A DNA stretch of 64,000 bases from Dimorphilus gyrociliatus (taxonomy: Eukaryota; Annelida; Polychaeta; Dinophilidae). The notes below the pieces were generated by a model that saw nothing but the letters and a program-made list of their open reading frames with translations, was not told the origin of the DNA and did not search any database. Every line of letters starts with the position of its first letter. The first letter of the stretch is position 1. Where the stretch lies: the NCBI GenBank assembly GCA_904063045.1, contig CAJFCJ010000007.1, positions 1,802,222-1,866,221 of the forward strand. The letters run 5' to 3'. Shown piece by piece: positions 40,618 to 55,837 of this stretch. Both the position numbers and the translations under genes were made by a program.

Positions 40618-40628
40618 TATATATAAGG
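40618..40628 (+). promoter_or_regulatory. TATA box of the P-glycoprotein gene
   Basis: TATATATAAGG lies 41 bp upstream of the ATG at 40669. With a usual 25-30 bp offset, transcription would start near 40650, giving a 5' UTR of only about 20 nt. This is the clearest TATA promoter of the window, consistent with an inducible gene. Confidence 0.5.
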
Positions 40629-40668
40629 CGTAGTTTTAAAATCACAAGCTAGACACTGATTACTAAAG

Positions 40669-45358
<4,690 letters not shown>

Positions 45359-48007
45359 TATAAAACAATGAGGATAAAGCTCTTTGCGTACTCTCAGCGA
45401 TTGTGATTTTTATTTGATATTTTTTATACTTTTTATAGTATTATAAGTTAATACCTATATTTTGATTCTTACTTAATGCAAGTGTCATAAACTTTAGAAA
45501 TTTTCCATACCATATAAATCATTAAAGTTATGTTACTTAAAAAATCGTGCTTTCAGTTAAAATATATTATAAAAAAAATTGTGTCAATATTTCATCTATT
45601 AGTTCAAAAAGAAATTTATCCTTGTACTTAAATTAGTACTTATTATGAGTTGAATATTTATAATATATGATTAAGATGACTACCTGGAAAAGCCAAATTC
45701 GATAAACAATCTAGCAATTCAACACTTTCCCATTTCCTCTGGAAGGGAAAACTAGAGATCAAAACTATTTTTTTTTCCTATACTATACCCCTATATCATA
45801 AAATCTCTATCACAAAAGAATGCTTTTAGGAAGTCGGCCAAACTTATTCCAAACTTTTAAAAATTACAAATTAGACTTGACATTCATAATTTAGTAGGCT
45901 GATTTGAGTTCTGGAAGAATAGGAATCCATAGTAAAGTATGCGCTTTGATGCATACGAAGAAAGCTTGTAATTAAGACAATAAAAGACAAGTTGCCACAA
46001 CAAGAAACAAACTAGCAGATTGTCGGTTGAAAGAGCAAACATGAATTATAGATTGCGCGTCCTCGAAAAGCTAATACGAATTGGACTGTATACGCTATTA
46101 CGTCTGAATCCGCGTGGGAATTCATAAAAAACTGGCTTAAAATTTAAATTTCAGACAGAGTAATTCTTCAATGAATATACAAAGTAATATAGAAAATACC
46201 ATAAAAGAAAAGAGCTGGATGATGAAACGCGCACTGACTCGCCATAAAACGCACTCGTAAATAAATTAAAAAGAACGCGTATAGTTTATGCATGATTCGC
46301 TCAATCTGCTAGGTGCGCAAATGGACAAGTAGTGATTGGACTATTGTTATTCATGCCCAACCGAAAGCTTGTTGGAGTTAGTTGTACATTTTGCATGTAT
46401 TTTTTTTATAAACTATTCTGCCCTCTCGGAAGCCTATTGAATACAGAACTGCTGTTCAAAGCAAATATTCACATGCATATTATAAAGTGCGTTCCGGTCT
46501 ATAAGGCAGGGATTTGTATCTTTGATGAAATCACCGGCCCGTGTTGGTTCGCATATATTTTTTATAGACTTACTTCTATGCTTCAGCTGTAAAAAAAATT
46601 ATGAATGCTTTTTCTAGAGTCATATTTAGCATGAACTCAGATAATAAAAGTATTCAAATGTTTAATTGCATATATTAGTACAATTAGTAGTATATGAACA
46701 ACGCAAACCTTTATATACACAGTTTATTGTATATATTGTTCCCTATTTACTCATTATCGCTTATCGAATTCTTATATGTAGTTATTGATTACTGCTTCCA
46801 ACTTGTCGACTTATCGCCCCTGTAACGCTTTTCTCACACGTTTCCTTATTGAAATTCGTTCGAGAAACAGTTGGTCGAAACTTGAGAAGCGTTTATTGCG
46901 TTAACAGCGAATAATTATCTGTATTATATGCATAATTTATATGTCGAGTATGGCGTTAAATTTCGTTTGAAGTTAGTAAAAATACGTTCTCTCGATTGTT
47001 ATAATCGAATAAGGAGTTCAGATGATTTTTTTTCAAGCTCATTCAGAAAAGTATGATTTAATTATATGATATCGATCTTGAACGCTTTATACGACTGCCT
47101 AGTTCCTCATGAGATTTGGCAGATGTTAAAGAGCAAAGGATCTTCAGGCCTACTAGATATGTTTTATAAGTGTTTACACTGTTTGATGAACAAATTTGCA
47201 TCGAGTTCCACTGCTATTTATGAAAAAAAAATGTAAAAAGTTCTTTTCAACTGCATTATATTTTAATGGCTGGATACCTTAAGAGAGAATAATAAATTTA
47301 GTGTTTTCTATATTAGTAGAATTGTACTTACTATAATATTTTGCAGGTAAAAAATTGACATAAATTATTTATATCGGGGACTATTTAAGAAAGGATTGAC
47401 AACGAAAGTATAGTTATTTAATTTAAAAGAATTTTTACGAATTAACAAAAAAATTTTCTAAAGAAATGTGCTCAATGATAAAATCATTTTTTTGGAAGTT
47501 TTATTTGTTACCAGAAAGCAACTAGCGATAATTTCTAACGTGGTACTTGTTTACATTTTCATAATTTCCGGCTCTTGCGAATCTATGAATACGAAATCTG
47601 TTCAAGTCCCATCCCTCTTATTTCATGATATCAGCAGTTATCAGATATAGACACTCTCGTCATCTTCCGTTATAGTCTCTATCTCAATATACGAGCTTCC
47701 CGTTATTTAAATTTTATCAACAAAATCCTCTTCCGCAGGCAGAGTCTTTTAACTCAAATTTTATACTTTAAAATGCATTTTAGAAAATTCATAACTTCAT
47801 TCAACCGGTTTAAAAGATGGTTTCTTTAAGGATTTGGCAGTAGGTGATCGGTGAAATTTCCTTTTACGATAAAGCTGCTATTGGCCATGAATATTCAGCT
47901 TGACGTTCATTGGCTGTTTCGTTAAGTCACGTGAGTATCGGCACAAGTAGAAGAATTGCCGTTTGTTTTCATTGTTTGTCAGTGACGCCAGACACGTGTT
48001 GAACAAT
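45359..48007. other. Spacer between P-glycoprotein and GFI1
   Basis: 2.6 kb, AT-rich. Short open frames (for example 46332-46592, 47468-47650) have no recognisable homology, no splice context and biased composition, and are not called. The right end holds the GFI1 promoter. Long spacers upstream of developmental factors often hold enhancers, but nothing specific can be read here. Confidence 0.55.
47880..47933 (+). promoter_or_regulatory. GFI1 promoter elements: two CCAAT boxes and an E-box
   Basis: Reverse CCAAT boxes (ATTGG) at 47880-47884 and 47909-47913, and CACGTG at 47928-47933, 75 bp before the ATG at 48008. Spacing fits NF-Y and bHLH-type proximal promoter sites. Confidence 0.4.
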
Positions 48008-49762
48008 ATGCCACAAGTGCTTACAAGACGTCCCCACTATCGAAGGTATTCTACAGGTGACGATTCAGAAACGTCCATTTCAGGTATTTATTTAACAAAT
48101 TTTTTAGTTTTTTCGTGATCTAATTTTCTTCGTTTCGAGCTTTTATGATAGTTTTTCCCTTTATCTTTTCAATTACGATCTGGTAATATTGATGAGTTTA
48201 CTTTAAACGTCTGTTATTGTTTAAAGTAAAGTGCACAATATCAACCAAAGATAATTTCACAAAGTTACGAATTATGAAATTCTCTTTGGAGAATTGAACA
48301 GATGTTGCTTTTCGATGTTTAACATTTTCAGCCAATATACAGGTAACTCTTGCCGTTTTCGCTATCAGTGACTAGACAAGCTTATAATGTTAAATGGATT
48401 TAACAACTAAGAAATAATTTTTGTCTTCATTTCACAGACGTGACATCACGATCATCAACACCTCAAACAGAAACTAGTAGTGGCGTCACCTGTGAAACGT
48501 CGGCGTTTGAAGTGGCCGCTCTATATGCACTACCGAGCCGTAAGTATACAATCTGACGCCTTAGGGATGGCACAGACTGATGATGCTTTCCAACCGTCTC
48601 TGCGGAACGCGATTATTAGTTTAGTATACGGTATAAAATGCACTATCCGTTGCAGCTTCGCTGATTAGCGAACGTATGAAATTGTGCGAAGGAAAAGTGA
48701 GTTGCACGGATATTTGTCGGATGTACGCCAGATCTAGAATGATTCAGGCCGCTCGCGAAGCTCATCTTTCGCTGATTACGAAATGCTCTAATTGCGATAA
48801 AACATTTGCTACTCCTCACGGTCTTGAAGTTCATTCTAGACGCTGCAATCAATCGACAGAATCTTGCAAACAAGAGAGAACATTTGAGTGTAAAGAATGT
48901 GGAAAGAGTTTCAAGAGATCTTCAACGCTCTCAACTCATCTGCTTATTCATAGCGACACTCGGCCATTTGCCTGTCCTTTCTGCAGCAAGCGCTTCCATC
49001 AGAAATCGGACATGAAGAAACACACCTATATTCACACCGGTAAGCTCCGCCCATTTGTGCATAATGCATACACTGACATTTCGATGATGCCGAGAATTGC
49101 CGAGAATTGTCCGTTCTCTCGGGAAATCATAACATGACGCCGCACGCGACGCGAGCACCTTTTACTCTTTTTTATTTCTCGTACACAGCATGTTTTAATG
49201 GCAGGTGCGATGTAATCGAATCGGTTCTATTTACACGACCCTCACTTTTTATAAAGTATCTTTTGTATTTAAAAAATACATATGTATTTGTAATACTAAT
49301 TCAATATATGCATATGTGTAACTATTATATCATTAGAATATTTACTCCTTAATGAACAATTGATTATTTTATTCGCACAATCTGCAAATCTCATGCACAT
49401 AAGTTCTTTACCTTGCGGCGTCATTCAACCAGTTCAAAGCATCTATTTAGCTGTACATTTGCAATTCGTTCAATAAGTATTTGTATTCGATACGTGTATA
49501 TTTTATAGGAGAGAAGCCTTACATCTGCACGGTCTGTGGAAAAGCGTTTAGCCAGTCCTCGAACTTAATAACACATAGCCGTAAGCACACGGGGTTCAAG
49601 CCTTTCTCGTGTTCGCGATGCAACCGAGCTTTCCAAAGGAAGGTCGATTTAAGACGACACTTGGAGTCGCAACACGGAGAGATCCTGCCCCAGAGAACTC
49701 GCGTCTCTCCTATGCCTCAACGAAGACCATCTCGACAAATTGCCATGTCATTAGATCAGTAA
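48008..49762 (+). CDS. GFI1: GFI1/senseless-type zinc-finger repressor, five fingers
   Basis: Exons 48008-48083, 48438-48539, 48656-49039, 49509-49762; 271 aa. The fingers match GFI1: [11 protein letters not shown] (finger 1), then [60 protein letters not shown], and [18 protein letters not shown]. The finger equivalent to human GFI1 finger 2 is missing, so the order is 1-3-4-5-6. Finger 1 ends HSRRC instead of HxxxH. The N-terminus MPQVLTRR is only loosely like the SNAG motif MPRSFLVK that recruits LSD1. GFI1 proteins bind AATC-core sites and repress genes in sensory, neural and blood-like lineages. The third exon acceptor (TTGCAG before 48656) was chosen because it keeps the frame. Confidence 0.95.
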
Positions 49763-49901
49763 GATAGTCATAAAAAACTGATTCATTAATTGTTTACATG
49801 GATTTTTTTTGTACATATTGTATATCTATGTAATATACATTTATTATTTTATTTTGTATATACTTTATAGGATTAATTAGCTTATCTTTACAATGTTTTA
49901 A

Positions 49902-49907
49902 AATAAA
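49902..49907 (+). terminator. Polyadenylation signal of GFI1
   Basis: AATAAA 140 bp after the GFI1 stop, 13 bp before the ANKRD6 stop codon on the other strand, so the two 3' UTRs overlap. Confidence 0.45.
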
Positions 49908-49919
49908 AATACAAATAGT

Positions 49920-52900
49920 TTAAACTTCAGTAGCAGTTTGGTTAATTTCTATACTAGTCCGAGTTACACAGGAGGGCTTCATTTCGATCTCTCTAGGTCT
50001 TTTCCAGTTATCCACCTCGGATATTGAAGAAGATCGCGATGCCTGAATTTGTCGACCAGCAAAAATTTTGCTACTATATCCTGAATCTGGGTTACTGCCA
50101 GAATCTGCTTTACTATGATGAGCAAATGGTGACTTTGCTGCATCTAAGGATTCGTGATGAACATCAACCACTATAGTATGAGAATCAGCTCTACCATCTG
50201 GTGATGATTTGCTATTGGGTTTTTCTTGGCGGGTGGAGAGGGAAAGAGACTCATCGGATCTGGAGCGATAGATAGGTACTGGTCTAGTGGTGGTGGAGCG
50301 AGACCTAGGTCTGAAACTTGACACATGTACTGCATTCCGAACCAAATGTGTCTGGGAATTTAATTGATTTGTCAAGTAATTATAATGCAAGTCAAGCTCG
50401 TCATGAGTGATCCTTCTCTCCGCGGCTAATCTGTCATCCAAATGCCTTACATGAGCCATTCTCTCGTCCTGAAGACGATCGCGAGTCCAATTTCCCAGGG
50501 CGTGAACTTGTCGAGTTGTTCTTCGATCAAGGGCCTCCAACCTGTCGGCCAAAGTACGTTGTCTATGTTCGATGTGCTCATATAAAGATTCTTCCCCTGC
50601 CTCAACACGAGCCTCCAATTGTTTGAGAATTTGGGGAGCACAATTACATATGGGTGCGTAGCCTATTGGACCCTGTTTTACATTTCCTGCCAAATCTCTA
50701 TAATACTGTATTCCATCTCGAGACTTGTACTCATTTAAAAGCCCGCTAACTGTGCTGGTACCGTGAGATTTTACATTTCGGACTTTCGAAGGAGACATTC
50801 CATGCATTTTACCTGGACCATCAATAGCACCATAAAAACCATATAAGCAATCACTTGCTGGTATTTGTGTTGATGTTCCGGTCGATACAGCGATTCTTTC
50901 CCTACTAATAGATCTACTCGGTTTATCGTCTTTTTTAGCGCTCGATTTCCGCTTAAAGAAGAATCCTTTCTTTTCTTTTCTTTCGGGCTGATCGACGAAC
51001 TGCATGCGCAATTTTTCCTTCTCCTTTTTCATTTTTTCTTTTCGTTGTTCTTTGGATATCTGTTGGCAAAGACTAAGTAAATAATATATAAATTTCAAGT
51101 ATGCCTCAGAGACCTTTGGCTGCGACTCAATTAAGTCGATTATTTCTTTTTGATCTTTTCGTCGTCCCAAACTAGCTGCCGTTTCATTTTGCTGGAAAAA
51201 TTTCAAATGTTAATTTGTAAAAAAAAACGAAAAAAAAACCTTGTTCCGTATTTCTACATCAATTGCCGCATCCAACAACAGTTTAGCTATCTTTCTACGT
51301 TTTAAAGCTGCAGCAACATGTAATGACGTATCACCATTCTATATTATAAATAAATACTTGTAATTGCTATTTCTTTCATTAATCATGTACTTAAATACCT
51401 ACCTTATTTTGTTCATCAACATTGCATCCAGCTCCTATCAGTATTCTGGTAACTCCTGCATGACCGTATCTTGCTGCAGTATGCAGAGGTGTATCTCCAT
51501 ACTGGAATAAAAGTATATTAGCGAAAGAAAGCAGAAAGTATAATTTTACATTATTTTTATGATCTACACTTAACGATCGTGCATAAAGAAGTATTCTGGC
51601 GCTTTGATTATGTCCATTTTGAGCAGCCATATGTAACGCAGTAAATCCTCCTTTATTTAAAATCATTACATTTGCCTTATATTGCAATAGAATTTCTAGA
51701 GTCTGACTATAACCATTCCAGGCCGCTTCATGAAGGGGAGCATTGCCATGCTGGAAAAAAAATGCTATAGATGCATCATATATCTTAGAATATATCTTAC
51801 CACGTTGTCTTGAATGTCGATAGTTGCCCCTTCAAGCAATAAAACTTTAACGACTGAAACATGTCCTTGAGCTGCTGCTCGATGCAAAGCCGTATAACCA
51901 TGCTATTTAATAAAACAGAATGATAGCTTTCCATATAATTTCTTGAATAATTTTGTAAGACAAACCGAATCTTGGGCATCGACATAACAGCCAGGTTGTT
52001 GAGATAGCAATTGAGCTATTTCTTCGTGACCTCCTAAAGCGGCATAGTGAAGAGCCGTCCTACCCTCCTTTTTAAAAAATATTGGTAAGAAAAAATCATG
52101 AACTTTGTGATTATACTTAATACCCTGTCGGATTCAAATTTAGCACCAATCGATATCAACTGTCGAACCCCTTCAATGTGACCCTTACTTGCAGCCAATC
52201 TAAGTTTGTCGGACTGAGTTACACCAGATATAAAGCCTGTTTCATTTCCCATTGGCACTGTTAACAAAAAAATATTGATTATTTAAAGGAAGGTAATCTT
52301 CAAACGATAATAATTTGATCAAAAGTCACTTAAATACAACAAAATGTCAGTTTTTGCGATCAGTCACAAAACCGCGCCATAACTCACTTATACATGTATT
52401 ATCCATGTCGACTGCTTCCACAAGTTCAGAGTTTTCAAGAAACTGATCTATTTCATTTTTGTGTAAAATGTCGTTTGTTTTCTTTCTCAAACCTCGTTCA
52501 ATCAGTCGACTAGAACGTTCAATATTTTGAAGCAGTAAATCCTTTTCACGTGCCAAGCGATCAATTGAGGCATCGCTTTCACAAGTTTCCTCAATAGTTG
52601 TATTAGAATTATCCATGGTTCGGCTCTTTTTATTGGGAGAGAGAGCCATGTATATTAAGATATTTAGAATTATTATACACCTAGATTTCCGTTGGCAGCG
52701 TCTGGTGGGCGAAAATTCAAACAAATAGTAGACTGGATACCCATTCTGCGTTCAAATTTCAATACGGAACACAGGACAACACAAGACGTGGAATACAATC
52801 TTAACGCGCGCAAATAGGAAATACTAAAATATTACGAATACAAAGCGAATAATAAAGCCGAAAAGTAATCCGAAACATGGTAAAAGTAGTTGCAAACATA

Positions 52901-53287
52901 CCAGTAAGACCGCATTTTGAACACTGCTCCGATTTGTTTGACCGTAAAAACTTTTGCTTATCGACACAACTTGTCGAGTAAGCTCTACCTCTTACTTCAG
53001 GTAGATTTATTGTTACGTACTTCTCAGCTATGATTTTTTCTTCTTTAACTTTCCGTGGATTTTGCTTAGTGATATGGAAGAGAGATTTCCAGCGCTTTTG
53101 CATACCGCGACCAAGTATATTATTTCAATGAAAGCGTATTGGAAACGATAGGAATCACGCCACCTGGTGAACGTATATGTTACTTACAAAGAGGAAGAAT
53201 AGTACTGATTTCTGTTTCTGTAGAACTCTCTGATTGATCTCCCTCCGCAAAGAGATCAGGTCTCGATTTTCGAAAAAAATAATCCAT
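49920..53287 (-). CDS. ANKRD6: ANKRD6 / diversin / diego homologue, three alternative first exons
   Basis: Common exons on the minus strand: 52124-52257, 51966-52067, 51801-51902, 51550-51750, 51403-51501, 51240-51338, 49920-51191. They encode eight ankyrin-type units (KLRLAASKGHIEGVRQLIS, TALHYAALGGHEE, and so on), a basic KEKEKLRMQF stretch and a conserved middle (DGIQYYRDLAGNVKQGPIGY...CNCAPQILKQLEARVE) shared with vertebrate ANKRD6. A Ser-rich tail follows. Candidate first exons A 53188-53287 (MDYFFRKSRP), B 52902-53103 (MQKRWKSLFH) and C 52394-52649 (MALSPNKKSR) all end in phase 1 and all join the exon at 52257 in frame, giving 702, 736 or 754 aa. Diversin/diego acts in planar cell polarity and Wnt signalling with Dishevelled and Prickle. 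First-exon use is inferred from frame and splice sites only. Confidence 0.88.
53157..53170 (-). promoter_or_regulatory. CTCF-like motif within ANKRD6 first-exon region
   Basis: On the minus strand TCACCAGGTGGCGT matches the CTCF consensus except at its two ends. It lies between candidate first exons A and B of ANKRD6. Confidence 0.35.
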
Positions 53288-53502
53288 TAAAACCTGAGTG
53301 TTAAGAATGACCGTTAACGTTGAAATGAATACCACTCAGATAAAATTAACTCAGCAATTCGAAAGTCGCCAAATTTGAATAAGATTGTAGGCCTATGTTA
53401 AATTTTTTGCTTGTTAGAGCTACATGTGGTATAAAATAGTGTAATCTGCATGAAACTGTAAACTATGAGAGTGCGTTACATATTTTTGCATTATCAATTG
53501 TC

Positions 53503-53822
53503 ATGGCTAACGCAACTAAAGATATCAAACACTTTACCGAACAGGAAGTTTCACAACACTGTGATCATAGATCTTGTTGGATAATCATCAATGATAATGT
53601 GTATGATGTTACTAAATTTTTATTTGATCATCCTGCCGGATGCGACATAATTCTAGGTATTTATTACAAGAAATTTATCTACTTTATTAAACGATTAATT
53701 TTTGGGCATGTATAATAGAGCATGGTGGGAGAAATGCAACATTGCCTTTTTCATCTGCTGGACATAGTTCATTGACTGATAATCTACTAAAGGATTTTAT
53801 GATTGGTCGATTACATAATTGA
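53503..53822 (+). CDS. Small soluble cytochrome b5
   Basis: Exons 53503-53656 and 53719-53822; 85 aa. It has the b5 fold signatures WIIINDNVYDVTKFLFDHPAGCD and EHGGRNATLPFSSAGHS. The two axial heme His are present (HPAG and GHS), and DFMIGRLHN closes the domain. The usual HPGG is HPAG here. There is no C-terminal membrane anchor or long N-terminal extension, so it should be a cytosolic electron carrier rather than the microsomal form. Its partner reductase is not in the window. The gene is divergent from ANKRD6, with 215 bp to the nearest start. Confidence 0.88.
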
Positions 53823-54263
53823 AAAGTGAAAGTTGAACTTGGAAATCTTTAGATATGCTCATTTAGATCTTAGAGATTAATTAGTAGCTTTATGCGGGTT
53901 TGGATAGTCATTTCACTTCAAGTTTATTAAACAAGATGATCTTTTTAATTTTAAATTTAAGCATTTTAGATGACAATTAAATAAGTAAGATGAGCGTTGT
54001 AGCAATCATATGATATAACTAAAATTTCAGTTTCCTGTAGCTGCTCAGAGGGGAATAAATTTTTTCCGTTTTCAGAATTTAATTATTAGTATAATTCGAA
54101 TAAATGCTAACTCACTAAAAGGTTACTTAATTGTAAAAATTATTAAGTTTTAGTATGAATAAATAGAAAAAAAATCTTTAAAAATAAAGTACTGTATTTG
54201 CAGAAATGTTTTACAGCGTAAATGTCTATCTTAACCTTGACGTCAATTAAAAGTTAAATAAAT
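53823..54263. other. Convergent spacer, cytochrome b5 / RPA2
   Basis: AT-rich, holds both 3' UTRs. Several AATAAA-like sequences occur (for example GAATAAATAG near 54157). No gene seen. Confidence 0.55.
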
Positions 54264-55364
54264 TTACATTTCGGTTGACTTAAAATAATCATCATCAATG
54301 GTGGTGTAGACCATTCCAAGATCAGCCAATTTATCCATAATTGCTCTGAAAATATATTACGAGCATTATCAGACGTTTGGACAAGCTGTAAGATTTATAT
54401 ACCTTACGGATTTTTCATTAAGGCCACTCGATGATATTAAATTATCAATTCGAATTCCTTCCTCGTTTTTGTTTTCGCTAACCAGTCTAAAAAGCTGTTT
54501 CATATCTAGTGTCATACCTGAATTTCCTTCTTCAGTCCCTGTTCCATGCATACCTTTGGATTGGTCTGATGAGCCGTTTTGACCATTGAAACTTTGTTCA
54601 AAGTCTAATTGAGAATGTATAACACTGAGGATATGTGCTGTCCACTCGTTCATATCAGCTACTTGGATACACCTATAACCTGAAACTGTTCTCTTGTCAT
54701 TGAAAACTCTCAGTTGTCCAAATACACGAACAAATGAATTTTCTCGGATTACATCTTGGGGATTTGTTGGTTCTTCCGTCTGAAAAAACGCAAAAGAAGT
54801 TAATTCAACAATTCGTAAGGATTTATTTTAAGTTTTGTAATATTCCGAACCTCAATGAAATGACGAACAGATACCAAAGGACCAGTGAAATCTTCCATCT
54901 CATAGTCAATTTTATTGTCCGTTGCCTTAATAGTTCTAACAAAGCCAATAAAAGTGAATTGTGAAAATTCAAGTCCAGAGTTCAATATAAAACGTTCATC
55001 TTCTTGCTTAGCTGTTAATAACTGGGCAATAGTAACAGGGACAATTTGTTGCGGTCTATCTCTGGATCGTTTTTGTTGTCCTGGAGTTGAAGCCATGTAA
55101 CCGGCGGCTGATTTATAAATGTCAAATTTAATTAATTTGAAAATAAATGAATAATATAAAAGGAATTAAATGTCTATTTACCTGTATCACTATTCGTTCC
55201 ATAGGATGTATTAAAGGAGCCGCTTGCTGAAAAATTACGATTATAAAGTCCAGTTGAAAAAAGGAATACAATTTTCTCAATAACGTTGTTAGAGAAAGAA
55301 TACTGAAAAGTGATGTTATTTCAAAAGATTCAAAATATACTTCACTACCTTGTTGTTGAAACAT
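54264..55364 (-). CDS. RPA2: Replication protein A 32-kDa subunit
   Basis: Exons on the minus strand: 55349-55364, 55182-55226, 54851-55107, 54403-54779, 54264-54345; 258 aa. The Gly/Ser-rich phospho-region (FNTSYGTNSDTAAGY) is followed by QQIVPVTIAQLL and the OB-fold FTFIGFVRTI...YEMEDFTGPLVSVRHF. The conserved VFGQLRVFNDKRTVSGYR...VADMNEWTAHILSVI follows. The C-terminal winged helix ends DLGMVYTTIDDDYFKST, matching human RPA32. It is part of the trimeric single-strand DNA binder in replication and repair. The initiator exon is only 16 bp (MFQQQ), which makes the start easy to miss; an internal Met (MASTPGQQ) could also be used. Confidence 0.96.
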
Positions 55365-55837
55365 AATTTTAAGGATTACTTATAGTCAATATTTCAGAAA
55401 ATATCTGATTTCATGGATTCACAAAAATTTTTGAAAGGAAGCTTCCGGTGAGCGTTGGCGGGGTGCGTGATATTTTTTTGCGCCTAAAAAGTCTGTTGTG
55501 TTTTGCCTCAGCTGGAAGAATGATACAATTTATGTTCAGTGAATTGACCAAATGAAATATTTTGAGTGCATAGTTTCCTGGGTTGTAAATAGATTTATAA
55601 AAATAAAAACCACTGAACGCTTGTCATAAGTTCAAATACTTTAGGGTAATTCTATTATTGATAGGTATATTTTGATCAATGAATATGAACAATAAATACG
55701 TGTGACAGTTTAAAGCGTGTTACGTATACAATAATAATAGTAGTAGGAGCATAACAATATTTATACAGGAAAAACATCTAACAACACGTGTTGTGTCGCT
55801 AAAACTCGATATGGACGTTTGTGTATCACAGTCGATG
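55365..55837. other. Spacer between RPA2 5' end and CHD 3' end
   Basis: RPA2 promoter plus the 3' UTR of the CHD gene, both transcribed leftward. AT-rich, no TATA box close to the RPA2 start, no gene seen. Confidence 0.5.

Noticed and set aside
46332-46592. 86-codon open frame between P-glycoprotein and GFI1
   Set aside because: Hydrophobic, Cys/Phe-rich translation typical of random AT-rich sequence; no related protein recognised.
52902-53287. Independent small minus-strand gene upstream of ANKRD6
   Set aside because: Both exons end in phase 1 exactly as needed to splice to ANKRD6 exon 52124-52257; no acceptor joins them to each other in frame.
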